Of a stretch of 64,000 nt of DNA, positions 53,645 to 64,000 are shown one piece after another. The notes under the pieces are model-generated. The model saw nothing but the letters and a program-made list of their open reading frames with translations. It had not been told where the DNA came from and did no database searches. The DNA lies in NCBI GenBank assembly GCA_964035015.1, contig OZ035998.1, positions 27,885,262 through 27,949,261 on the forward strand, read 5' to 3'. A program made the position numbers and the translations under genes. Numbering within the stretch: position 1 is the first letter of the stretch; each line of letters starts with the position of its first letter. The stretch comes from Corallium rubrum (taxonomy: Eukaryota > Cnidaria > Anthozoa > Scleralcyonacea > Coralliidae).

Positions 53645-53745
53645 ATGACAACTTGTTGTCATTGCTCTGATGAAGGCCTGAGTCAACAGGCCGAAAGCTT
53701 AGCAAAGAAATATTTTATGTGGTGTTTCCACAAAACTTATTTATA
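53645..53745 (+). mobile_element. Penelope-like element 3'-end fragment
   Basis: About 100 bp from ACAACTTGTTGTCATTGCTC to CACAAAACTTATTTATAT, matching the two ends of the Penelope pair at 58.8-61.1 kb. No coding sequence accompanies it here. Confidence 0.7.
53664..53703 (+). ncRNA. Hammerhead-ribozyme-like motif, copy 1
   Basis: CTGATGA (53667-53673), a six-pair stem GGCCTG/CAGGCC with loop AGTCAA, then GAAA (53693-53696), closed by GCT/AGC. This is the conserved order of a minimal type I hammerhead. Helix III would be nearly absent and the cleavage site is uncertain. Hammerheads are known in Penelope-like elements. Confidence 0.45.
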
Positions 53746-53769
53746 TTCCCTACTGTTTCTTCAACAAAA

Positions 53770-54345
53770 GTGGAAAAAGTGCATGTTTCAGCCTCAGAAA
53801 GTGCTCATGAATATTTTGGAAAAGAGTGAAACTAATCTATACGCATAAATTTTCTATTTCAGCCGTTGCTATGACAACAGTGATGTTTCAAAATGGCCGT
53901 AAATTTACATTTAATCCAATTTATTTCAAAAACGAGTTCGGCGACCCACAAATCTTTTCGCATAAAAACATTTCTTTAAGTTTAAGTAATCAATAGTAAG
54001 ATTTTTAAAAAATTCTGTAAATCCAATTTTTTTCCAAAAAATTGGATCTACCAAAAAAGTTGGATCTACATGTACAGAATTTTTTAAATTTAAAATCTGC
54101 CTATTGATTACTTAAATTTAAAGAAATGTTTTAATGCAAAAAAAATTGGGCGTCATCGAACTCGTTTTGAAATATATTGAATTAAAAGTAAATTTACAGC
54201 CATTTTGAACTTCATTGTTGTCAGAGCAACGGCTGAAACACATTATCTGCTACCAGTATTTAATGTCTTGGACGTTATTCTATGCATAACGCGGTTAGTT
54301 TCATTCTTTTTCAAAATAATCGTGAGCACTTTCTGTGCTTGTAAA
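53770..54345. repeat. Large palindromic MITE, about 575 bp
   Basis: Arms of about 280 bp run from GAAAGTGCTCATGAATATTT at about 53797 to its inverse at 54330, with the best match in the inner 185 bp (CAGCCGTTGCTATGACAACA against TGTTGTCAGAGCAACGGCTG) and a centre near 54045 in AAAAATTGGATC. No coding frame. Confidence 0.75.
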
Positions 54346-54711
54346 TTACATTTTTCCACATTAGGGAGCCACCTTAAATATTAATAAGTGAAAAACAAAA
54401 GGTTTGTGCACGGTGAGGACAGTCTCAACATAAAATAACAGCCCATTATAGGGCTTTGAAGTTTGCCGAGTCTCCAGATCATTTCTCGATTGATTGATGA
54501 TTTGTACTAACGTTATCGTTTGTATCTATTCGCTACTTAAGGATTTTTCTTTCTCTGTTTTAGATCAAGTTCATTATGGCAAAGTCGCCTATGACATTAT
54601 TGTGATTTTGATTTGTTTTTGGTCCTTAGTTTTAACGACCCGTTCTTTCTATAGGAACTTCAAGCTTGCAGTGGTATGAACTTTAATATTGTCAGTATTA
54701 TGAGCGTATAA
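54346..54711. other. No gene seen
   Basis: AT-rich sequence between two palindromic repeats. Confidence 0.35.
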
Positions 54712-54802
54712 CTACAATGCTGGACAAAATTGTTGGAGACACTTTGCTGTTTTTGACAATTTTCGCATGGTGTCTCAAGGACTTTTGTCCAGAATTGTCT
54801 GG
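54712..54802. repeat. Foldback MITE, copy A
   Basis: ACAATGCTGGACAAAATTGT at 54713 is inverted as GGACTTTTGTCCAGAATTGT near 54780-54800, around GCTGTTTTTGACA. Confidence 0.6.
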
Positions 54803-55152
54803 AAATGGCGGATTCAACATAATGGAACAAAACACAATTTGGACGCGGCCATTCTGCACAGTTTGTTCAAAAATCACACAAATACTCTCCCACGTGCATG
54901 AGCAAACAGATTGTTTGTCGAGTATAGAAAGGTCGGGCAATGTGCAAATTAAGTAAGAGCTCACGTGCGGTAATGTACAGTATACCGCTGCATGGTGGGA
55001 ACTCTGCAGAAACTCTACTCCAATGATTCCTTCCCCGTTGAGGAGGTAAGGGGGGACAGAGACGGGGACTCTTTTATTGAACTGTAGATCTGTTGCAACG
55101 TTACAAAGCTAAAAAACTGTGTTTTATTGAAAATTTCAGAATTCGTCATTTT

Positions 55153-55232
55153 TAGACAATCCTGGATAAAATTGTTTTCGCTGTTTTTGACGTATGTTGT
55201 CCCAAGGACTTTTGTCCAGGATTGTCGACAAC
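55153..55232. repeat. Foldback MITE, copy B
   Basis: ACAATCCTGGATAAAATTGT and its inverse GGACTTTTGTCCAGGATTGT around GCTGTTTTTGACG; clearly the same family as copy A. Confidence 0.6.
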
Positions 55233-55459
55233 TTTGAAACGATTGTTGGTATATTTTCTTATATATTTTTTTGTTCGTTAAAGTGCCTATGAAACGAAAA
55301 TTAAGTCTGTCTTGTTTGAAAGAACACTTAAAATGACAGTTTTTGCAGTTTTTCGTTTCCTTGCTTCGTTGTTGACATATTTCAGTTTGTTTGATATTTA
55401 AGTTAAACATTTTGACGTCACACGTGCATAATGAGTTATCGAAAAAAGTCGTATGTCTT

Positions 55460-57294
55460 TGCTATTATTTTTTATTTTTATTTTTATTTTATTAACTTCG
55501 CCATATGTAACATACATAGAAATAAACATATAAATAAACATATAAATAACAGCAGGTTTAAGGTGGGCCCTAAACATACAAAGGATATAGAGAGATAACT
55601 ATGAACAATAAAATTACAGCACATTATAAGTATTACATAATTACATACAACAACAAATTGGGTCAGTGAGACTCCGAACAGAGTTGCATTTGAGACAAAT
55701 TGTTTTAAACGTGCGAGGGTCTTCACAGTTATAAGAAGTTACCAACGATAAAAAATAATACTTAAGCATAACTGATTTAAAGAAAGAAAGAAAGAGTATC
55801 TGTGTTAAGGTCAGGTTTGTCTGCAAGAGAGTTCCTAATTCGGCAGGTTCTGATGACGTAGGATTTTTGATAGGTAGTTGTTTTACATTTACGAATGATG
55901 AATTTAGTTGTGTTGCCATTAGAGGATCTAGTTGGTCTGGATGTACGGATAACTGGAAGAACGGAAGATTTTAAACTGATTAATCTATGTGTTATTTTGA
56001 AAAAGAAAACCATGTCTAAATACACGTGCCAATAACAAGTGGAAAGAGCTACAAATACTGCATCCTATTATTGTAATCAATATCACACGAAAATGGCAGG
56101 TTGAGAATGTATTTGGTTGCTCTCCTCTGAATTTGTTCCAACTGCATAATCTGTTCTATCGACTGTGGAGCCCAAATTTGTGTCGCGTATCCCAAGTGGG
56201 GACGCACCAAAGCAAGATACGTCTCACCGCAGTATTCTGGATAAACCTAGTGTTCCTTCTGATGTAACCGAGAAGTTTATTGGCTCGTGAAGATTGCTCG
56301 TTTACTTGTTTGTTCCATGTTAAATTACTCGCTACTCAGACGCCAAGATCTCTTTCAGTTTCGGTGGTTTCTAGGGTGGAGTTGTTGAACGTGAAAGTGG
56401 ATTCTATTGGCTTCATCCTCCTCGTGATTCTCTGGGCTTTACATTTGGTCTCATTGAAGGCGTGGCCAGACAGTGAAGACCAGGTTTCTAAACTGTTCAG
56501 GTCTTCTTGGAGGGATGTACCGTCGTCCGAAGAGTTGATATCCTTGCGTCGTCAGCAAACATTGAAATTTGGCTGGATTTAATTACGCTAGGTAGGTCAA
56601 TGACGTATAGTACGAAGAGAGCAGGACCGAGAATAGAACCTTGAGGCACACCTGAACTAACGGGCAGTGTATCCGATGTGGCGCCAAGTACAGTTACACG
56701 TTGGTGGCGTTCCATCAGATATGATCATCTGAACCACTGTAGAAGATTGCCTCCAAAACCAGCCCCGTGTAGTTTGCGTAGCAGGCGCTTATGATTAACC
56801 ATATCAAAAGCCTTTGACATATCGAGGTACATCGATTTGTCCTCCATTATCTAGTACTGAACCAATGTAGTCGATGGCTTCCAGAAGATTGGTTATGCAG
56901 GATCTACCAGTAATAAATCCGTGCTGGCATGTCTTGATTTACTCGAATAGATGGTGTGCTTGATGTTGTTAAAAACACAGCGTTTCAGGACTTTCGATAC
57001 TATTGATAGTAGTGAGATGGGTCTGTAGTTTTCCGTGTACTGCTTTTCTCCTTTTTTATACACAGGCACGACGTTAGCCAGTTTCCACTCATGTGGGAGT
57101 ACACCTTGTTGTAGCGATTTATGGAACAGCGTCCATAAAGACGAAGAAATGACGGAAGCTGTTTCTTTGAGTAATCTTTCTGTTATGTTATCAGGACCAG
57201 TGGCTTTTGTAACGTCAAGGGATTCAAGTACTGCTCGGACTTCCTGGACAGTTAGAGTTCGGTCGATCATAACAGGCTCTACTAGTTCACACAC
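55460..57294 (-). pseudogene. Decayed CR1/L2-type LINE reverse transcriptase
   Basis: Minus-strand fragments in order: KATGPDNITERLLKETA and NYRPISLLSIVSK (57294-56893), then motif B GVPQGSILGPALF and motif C FADD (56715-56497), further thumb sequence in shifted frames (about 56250-55777) and a C-terminus EDPRTFKTICLKCN...ICCC (to 55641). The ending matches the 16-kb LINE (EDPRSWKTICLRCN...ICCC), so both are one family. Several frameshifts and stops. A (TTTTTA)n tract at 55465-55495 is the A-rich 3' tail. Confidence 0.8.
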
Positions 57295-57298
57295 TGTA

Positions 57299-57690
57299 AA
57301 AAAATAGTGGTAGAATTAACCAAAAAAAATTGGTTAAAAAGTGAATCTGAGGTAAACAATTTTTTTTCGGTTAGAACAACCATTCCTAATTGGTTGAAAT
57401 AACAATTGGTCAAATCTACCAATTGAAATTGGTTATTTTGACCAATTAGACACGGTGGTGGTTACCAATTAATAATTGGTTTATTTAACCAATTTAATTT
57501 AGATTAAGTCTACCAATAGTAAAATTGTTTGTTTCTACCAATTAAATTAATTGTTATTTCAACCAATTTTAAATTGTACCCTGGGTGAATCTGAGGTAAC
57601 CAATTTTTAATGGTTAAAAAGTGACTTTTCAACCAATTTTAATTGGTTGAAATAACAAAATGGTTAAAACGACCAATTTAATCAAAAAAC
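57299..57690. repeat. AACCAATT-rich repeat
   Basis: At least 14 AACCAATT/AATTGGTT motifs at irregular spacing. GGTTAAAAAGTGA occurs near both ends (57333 and 57610) with GAATCTGAGGTAA alongside. A MITE-like element made of short palindromes. Confidence 0.6.
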
Positions 57691-58479
57691 GATTGCCCGC
57701 AATAATTTACAAAAGTTTTCAAAAGCTTTAAAGGTTTTATGACCATATTTTCTACATTGTATCACAACATGGGAATTATTTCTATCGTCAATCGTATAAA
57801 TAATTTATATATATATATATATGCTCAAAGAATCTGTGCATTGCTTTTGCTGGCTCTCTCACCACATGCTAACCGTTCAAATACCCTGGCGTACAACATA
57901 CAACCGTTCGACTGGCGGTGACCTAAATGTATCTATGTACTAGAACCACCTGACATCCAACAAGGGACCAGGCATGATGCCTAAACCAGTCGCGATATGC
58001 AAGAGTACTGTGGGTTAAACGTGCACCAATGCTGGGGCAGATTATACTGCAGCTCATTGGAGGGATCAAGCGCCTCATATATATAGTATGACTTTCAAGC
58101 GAGCAAATGCACAGAGTTCTATAAAGAACAATTATATTGTAGTATTAATTATGTTGTATATATTGTCGATTATGAAACAAATCTTTCTTGATAGTTTGAT
58201 ATAGTTTTGCATGAGCACATAATATTATATATCATGCAAACATATATAAATGGTACACCTGTATACTATATATGCATGGAACTTCCATGTGTTTGCCACA
58301 AATCGAACCATATAGAATATATCACCATGAAGGATTTGGCAACAGTCAGTAAATGAATTGAATTGGATAAAACTCCATCACCATGCCTAATATTAAAAAC
58401 CTTGTGAATTGCACAAGACGTGAAGGGATTCCAACTTTGGTTGTTCAGACCAAGTAATCGTTTTAGTATTAAAGAGACT
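57691..58479. other. No gene seen
   Basis: AT-rich sequence with a short (TA)n at 57807-57822. Confidence 0.35.
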
Positions 58480-58570
58480 TGTGTTGTAAATATTAACGTG
58501 AGCGCGCGACCAAGAACATGTTCTTGGACGCGCGGTCACGTTATATTTACGACGCAAGTCTCTACTGAAA
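58480..58570. repeat. GC-rich palindrome
   Basis: ACGTGAGCGCGCGACCAAGA at 58496 and its inverse after the centre ACATGTT (about 58517), with outer arms GTTGTAAATATTA and TATATTTACGAC. Confidence 0.65.
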
Positions 58571-58837
58571 CAAGCAAGTGTCCGTGTTGAATAAGATATC
58601 CCTATACCTTTTCTATAAGTTATCACATAGTTATACTCTTGAATTTATCATGCTAATCATAGTTGCTGACTCAGACTGGTGGTAAAATGGTAAAATATAG
58701 AATTCCAAACATGTATTTCAACTCAATACAAATATTAATATGTAGTCAAATGAATATATTTTAATTCTTTGAACGTTTTCATGGCGATAAAGTAATATAA
58801 ATAAGTTTTGTGGAAACACCACGTAAAATATTTCTTT

Positions 58838-58877
58838 GCTAAGCTTTCGGCCTGTTGACTCAGGCCTTCATCAGAGC
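58838..58877 (-). ncRNA. Hammerhead-ribozyme-like motif, copy 2
   Basis: Same core as copy 1, intact: CTGATGA (complement of 58868-58874), stem II GGCCTG/CAGGCC, GAAA (complement of 58845-58848). Confidence 0.45.
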
Positions 58878-58988
58878 AATGACAACAAGTTGTTGGCTCA
58901 CGTCATTTATAAACTAAGCAACTGATCAATTAAATCACGCAAGAATACAATGGCGTATCACGTTAATTTTATTAATTAGAAAACAAAA

Positions 58989-59910
58989 TCAAGAATGTTC
59001 TCCGAATAGGGCACGCCACGTGCTATTTAATGGCTGTCCCTCCTGAGAAATAGTGTAATGTTTTGCGATCTCAATGGATTCTCTTGTTCTTCGCGTGAAG
59101 TATTGCTTGTCGCTGGCTAAGAGTGATGACACTTCCCACTTAACACGATGGTCATACTTCCAAGCGTGTTTGGCAACAGCAGACTTTTCTTGTTGCGCTT
59201 TTATGCAACATGTCTTGTGTTCCTTCAGGCGAGTTGAGAGATTCCTTCCCGTTTCTCCGATGTATACCAAGCCACACTCACAAGGAATGCGATACACTCC
59301 AGGCTTAGATAAGCTATCCACTTCATCTTTATGTGTGAAAAGTACCTTGAACAATTTGTGTTGACTACTGTGAAATACCTTCATACCAGCACGATTTAGA
59401 ATCCTCTCAATCTTGTGAGATGCTGGTCCGATGTATGAAAGAGAAACTGAAGGTGGTTCTTGCTGAGACCGTGTATTCGGCTCTGGATGTACCAAAGGAG
59501 TCATACAAGCTTGAATCATCTTCTCAGGAAAACCGTTGTTAGTTAAAACCAACTTAAGGTGATCTAATTCTTCCTGAAGATGTTCTTCGTCACAAATTGT
59601 TCGCGCTCGATGAACGAGAGTTTTGCACACAGATGATTTAATACTTGGATGATGGAATGAAGTGTAGTTAAGGTATCTGTCAGTGTGTGTTGGTTTTCGA
59701 TACACAGTATAACTTAAAGTCCCATCTGATTTAACGGAAAGCCAAACGCCCACTGAGAATGGGATAGATTTGTCTTGATTTTGTAATTCCATAGTGAATT
59801 TGATTGAAGGATGTATGCTGTTAAGGTGGTCAAGAAAACTAGACAAAGCATTCAAACCGTGTGACCAGGTACTTAGCGTATCATCAACATAACGTTTGTC
59901 TCCAATCATG
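58989..59910 (-). pseudogene. Penelope-like RT fragment with GIY-YIG endonuclease
   Basis: Begins in the RT at RYVDDTLSTWSHG (the active-site DD motif), runs through the thumb (PTHTDRYLNYTSFHHP) and ends with a GIY-YIG nuclease: GVYRIPCECGLVYIGETGRN, then R and H/K residues. 5' truncated. A small insertion relative to the plus copy changes PFLDVWL to PFSVGVWL. Confidence 0.8.
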
Positions 59911-60938
59911 GCTAACATGTACATGGAGGAATTTGAGAAGAAGGCTCTTGCAACTGCCCCGTTAAAACCAAGTATGTGGAAACGTTGTGTTGATGATACG
60001 CTAAGTACCTGGTCACACGGTTTGAATGCTTTGTCTAATTTTCTTGACAACCTTAACAGCATACATCCTTCAATCAAATTCACTATGGAATTACAAAATC
60101 AAGACAAATCTATCCCATTCTTGGACGTTTGGCTTTCCGTTAAATCAGGTGGGACTTTAAGTCATACTGTGTATCGAAAACCAACACACACTGACAGATA
60201 CCTTAACTACACTTCATTCCATCATCCAAGTATTAAATCATCTGTGTGCAAAACTCTCGTTCATCGAGCGCGAGCAATTTGTGACGAAGAACATCTTCAG
60301 GAAGAATTCGATCACCTTAAGTTAGTTTTAACTAACAACGGTTTTCCTGAGAAGATGATTCAAGCTTCTATGACACCTTCGGTACATCCAGAGCCGAAGA
60401 CACAGCCCCAGCAAGAACCACCTTCAGTTTCTCTTCCGTATATCGGACCAGCATCTCACAAGATTGAGAGGATTCTAAATCGTGCTGGTATGAAGGTATT
60501 TCACAGTAGTCAACACAAATTGTTCAAGGTACTTTTCACACATAAACTGAAGTGGATAGCTTATCTAAGCCTGGAGTGTATCGCATTCCTTGTGAGTGTG
60601 GCTTGGTATACATCGGAGAAACGGGAAGGAATCTCTCAACTCGCCTGAAGGGACACAAAACATGTTGCATAAAAGCACAACAAGAAAAGTCTGCTGTTGC
60701 CAAACACGCTTGGAAGTATGACCATCGTGTTAAGTGGGAAGAGTCATCACTCTTAGCCAGCGACAAGCAATACTTCACGCGAAGAACAAGAGAATCCATT
60801 GAGATCGCAAAACATCACACTATTTCTCAGGAGGGACAGCCATTAAATAGCACGTGGCGTGCCCTATTCGGAGAACATTCTAGATTTTGTTTTCTAATCA
60901 ATAAAATTAACGTGATACGCCATTGTATTCTTACGTGA
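59907..60938 (+). pseudogene. Penelope-like RT fragment with GIY-YIG endonuclease, frameshifted
   Basis: Starts at SPIMANMYMEEFE (RT motif B region), with CVDDTLSTW as the active-site block. A one-base deletion near 60547 relative to the minus copy moves the GIY-YIG part (GVYRIPCECGLVYIGETGRN) into another frame (60552-60938). Confidence 0.8.
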
Positions 60939-60995
60939 TTTAATTGATCAGTTGCTTAGTTTATAATTGACGTGAGCCAACAACTTGTTGTCATT

Positions 60996-61035
60996 GCTCT
61001 GACGAAGGCCTGAGTCAACAGGCCGAAAGCTTAGC
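60996..61035 (+). ncRNA. Hammerhead-ribozyme-like motif, copy 3 (mutated)
   Basis: As copy 1, but the core reads CTGACGA at 60999-61005, a change expected to weaken or abolish activity. Confidence 0.4.
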
Positions 61036-61327
61036 AAAGAAATATTTTACGTGGTGTTTCCACAAAACTTATTTATATGAATATATTTTATTACCTGTAT
61101 TTACACGCCACCAGTTATCTGATGACAAAAAACAACAAAAACAAACAAACAAAAAAGAACTCAACATGCTTACAAGAGATAAATATCTTAAAAGTAAAGA
61201 TGATCTACAATGCCATCTACGCCTGTTGGAGCACGAAGCTGATATGGCTAATGCGATAAGGCTTACGTGCATGTATTTGATAGCCTTCCCGCCATATAAC
61301 AACTGATCAGTTCGGCTTCAACTAGTC

Positions 61328-61330
<3 letters not shown>

Positions 61331-61409
<79 letters not shown>
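61331..61409. repeat. (TA)n microsatellite
   Basis: About 39 TA dinucleotides. Confidence 0.95.
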
Positions 61410-61412
<3 letters not shown>

Positions 61413-61764
61413 GGATTTGATTGGCGACAGGGCAGAGTATTAACATATCAACTATATATACACGCGCAAAAGCGCGCACTCTGCATACGTTCAGAAAAAT
61501 GTAGCGATCCCTGATATAGCCTGTTGCATACATTCTGTAGATTTCAGGCTCGCAGGCTGTATCAAGGGATCTGAACAGATCTGATGTCAGAGTTGATCAG
61601 ACTGTGCGTTTTTACGTGTGTACGTGCATACGACCACAAGGTTTTGCGAAAATTTAACTTCGACGAACTTTATTGAGATATAAATACCCCGTGTACAAAA
61701 TTTAAACCGATATAAACAAATAGGTTTAAAGTTATAAACGTTTGAAATGCTGAAAATTGTGTCC

Positions 61765-63310
61765 GCCATTAAAATTTTCTTCACCGTGAATATTGATACC
61801 TGAGAAGTGTTGTGACGTCATAGTCTCAACCCAAGCTTGCGTGACCAAGGAAGAAACAACAAGAGCGCATATAATTTGACAACAAAAAAGTCGAATTCAA
61901 CATCATTTAGTTGTTATTCTAGCTATGGATCGAAACGGAATCATCCGTTATATGTTTGGAGTATATGGTAGCCCATTTGGACGAATCTGGTTTCGGAATT
62001 TGCCAGGACGATGATTGTATTGCTTCGGCTGACGAGATTGATAATCGCGCAATACGAACAAGATATTGCCAAAGAAAAGTACAATACATTCTCAATATAG
62101 CAACATTTCAATTCTGACGTCGTGGTTTCTTCTTGAGAAAGACGGTATTAGTCGGCTAGAGACACTATCTTTATGTTGGTATGAATGTGTATAAAAATAT
62201 GTATGTATAATGTATATGTAATCTGGCTCTAGCTTGTATTTGATGCCTGATACATTTGATACTAATTACATAGAAATTCAAAAGTTCGAGAGCATTTTCT
62301 CTCCTGTTGGAAATTATACAGCGACAGAAAAGAAAAAGAAAACTAGTTGGTCTCAGTATATAATTCTGTCAATTTGCAACGGCCTGTTGACGTGGCTCAC
62401 AAAGCTCGCGCATAAGTATAACTAAAGTATCAATAATGTGCTGAACTGCTTCAGCTTGTAGAATTGTTTGTTTTCTACGCCTAAAATATTTAGATTAGTA
62501 TTTACGCTTTGTTGTTTTGCAAATCAGGCTGTATATTTATTGAGATAGTTATGCTATTTATTTTGTAACGTCTAATAGCATTTTCTTTAAGTTTTAAAAT
62601 ACTAAATGAATTGCTAGTATATACATGTATTTTATATATACAAATACAATACATCAAATTCAACCTTCCTTCTCGTTTGATTTACTTACATGATATATTT
62701 TATGATCTTAAATAAAAGTATAGTGGAACTATGATTAGCATGGTATGGTATGGTATAAGAACAAGGGACAAGAAATATCCGCTTATTTTCCAACGGTTCA
62801 TTTCCTTGGAGCTCGAGACTGCTCTGCCTCTGTCTCCAAAGTTTTGTTAGTCTTTCAAATAATAGGCATATTACCACGCTGAAAAACTCTTGTTTGTAGT
62901 AAGGTCGCTCTAAAAATCTTCATGGAAAATGGATTGAAACAAACTATGAATCATCTGGTTTAAATTGCGTGTCGGCGCGTTTAATATCCGAACAAACGGA
63001 CCTAACCCAGTTTGCTCGTATGATTTGTCAATTGGGCTTATATGCTGCGCAATCCTGCAGAATAATCCCATTCATTACTATAGAATCCTTGGACTCTTAT
63101 GTAAGGATATTCCTGCTTTAATATCATATTGATTGCTGCAATCTTGTACAACAAAGCGAAATGATGGTATGACGGAATAATGTAATTTTAATGAGCGATT
63201 CTTCCAAGCTACGCTTGTTTACTATTTTGTTGGGTTGAGACTATGATGTCACAGACATCCAGTCTCAAATAAACACGTCCATTTTAATGGCGGCCGCGAA
63301 TTTGCGTATT
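61765..63310. mobile_element. About 1.5-kb element with imperfect inverted ends
   Basis: CCGCCATTAAAATTTTC and GACGTCATAGTCTCAACCCA (61773-61837) recur inverted as TGGGTTGAGACTATGATGTC (63231-63250) and CATTTTAATGGCGG (63281-63294). The interior has no credible gene. Confidence 0.45.
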
Positions 63311-64000
63311 TCTTTCGTCAATATCTGCTTTACTTTTCCGAATATCAACATGAAACTTCGTTTGGTAAGTCTTCGATACATGCACTTTAGGCTCATAGAG
63401 AAAAAAGTAGGGGTAAAAATTTCGTCTCAGTGACACTTTAAGTAAATAAATGAATAAATTAAATAAATAAAATTGATAAATTAAGTAAATAGATAAATAT
63501 ATAAATAAATATTTCTGAACTCTGTGTAGATTTTTTAAAGCTCTATTGTAAACTGTGCTATCCTGTTTCAACAAGAAATAAAAGGTGTCTGTGATAACTT
63601 TAGCCATTCCACAGGCACTCCTTATTACGTTTGACATTTGAACTTCAAATATCCAGTGGTAAACATGCCCAAGACCAAGTTCCCACCAAATATCAAACCG
63701 TCACAGAAAATATTTAAAGTCTAGTTATATCTTTATGTGCCAACCACACTCTGTTCAAGATGCCTTTCTAAAGTTCTGTACGTCTTGTCGAAGATGTCGA
63801 AGATAAAGATTTCATCTAATATATTTTTGTGAATATTAAAGCTTCAACACAACAACTTTGTACAGACTACTGATTAAGATTTTACTACATAAAACGTTGC
63901 CGGAAAAGGTTTGGCAACTTGGCAGAAACTGAAGAAAATTATTTTGAAGAGTTTTGCTGGTGAAAAGCAAATCGCGATCAAGCAAAATGTCGTTCGATAT
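63311..64000. other. No gene seen
   Basis: AT-rich with an (AAAT)n-like stretch at 63440-63510; nothing recognised. Confidence 0.35.

Larger units (their letters stand above)
58790..61085. mobile_element. Head-to-head pair of Penelope-like elements
   Basis: The minus-strand copy (about 58803-59905) and the plus-strand copy (about 59907-61077) are inverted duplicates of one Penelope-like 3' half, each ending with the same terminal about 100 bp that carries the hammerhead-like motif and CACAAAACTTATTTAT. The two copies meet within the RT domain, and the plus copy extends further 5'. Inverted or tandem partial copies are usual for this class. Confidence 0.8.

Overview
The window is animal nuclear DNA and contains no prokaryotic gene organisation. 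It is AT-rich and packed with mobile elements, with spliced genes, long micro- and minisatellites, palindromic MITE-like repeats, two LINE copies and Penelope-like retroelements. The mix of a complete Polinton/Maverick, GIY-YIG Penelope elements and CR1/L2-type LINEs suggests a marine invertebrate, most probably a cnidarian. That assignment is inference, because no host gene was recognised well enough to fix the phylum.

Layout. 1-13 kb: satellites (a GACGCAAGACAA-type minisatellite at 3.47-5.2 kb, pentanucleotide arrays at 6.0-6.6 kb, a 12-bp minisatellite at 9.8-11.7 kb) and two exons of an unrecognised host gene that bracket the last array. 13.4-19.6 kb: two tandem copies of a 1.4-1.5 kb unit carrying a (TTAAG)n tract and a 5S-rRNA-like segment; the second copy is split by a LINE with a long intact RT reading frame but a broken endonuclease. 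19.6-23.0 kb: another RT fragment, a 1-kb element with inverted termini, and a TATA/initiator promoter with a short first exon.

23,035-48,598 is the centrepiece: a Polinton with exact 6-bp target duplications (CCCATT) and about 326-bp terminal inverted repeats beginning AGTAG. An 8.3-kb DNA transposon (23,340-31,647; 9-bp duplication GGTTTGATA, about 25-bp TIRs) is nested inside the left TIR. Removing it leaves a Polinton of about 17.2 kb with 17 tightly packed intronless genes. Replication and nucleotide supply: protein-primed PolB and a deoxynucleoside kinase. Integration: an RVE integrase with a chromodomain. Virion assembly: a likely capsid protein, a possible penton, and a packaging ATPase that carries a frameshift. 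Accessory: a C2H2-finger/PD-(D/E)XK-type nuclease, a zinc-ribbon protein and several small membrane proteins. Most genes have a TATA-like motif touching the start codon. One gene is split by a further 1.19-kb insertion with a 9-bp duplication.

The nested transposon carries a 10-exon DDE transposase whose frame stays open (1,114 codons; Myb/SANT-like N-terminus, P-element-like catalytic arrangement) and, convergent to it, a two-exon HIRAN-domain gene. This transposase plus HIRAN partner is the best candidate for an undescribed system.

48.6-64 kb: a 596-bp hAT-type MITE with an 8-bp duplication, a tRNA-like repeat, GTGTT-type microsatellites, several large palindromes, a decayed LINE of the same family as the 16-kb copy, and a head-to-head pair of Penelope-like elements whose ends carry hammerhead-ribozyme-like motifs.
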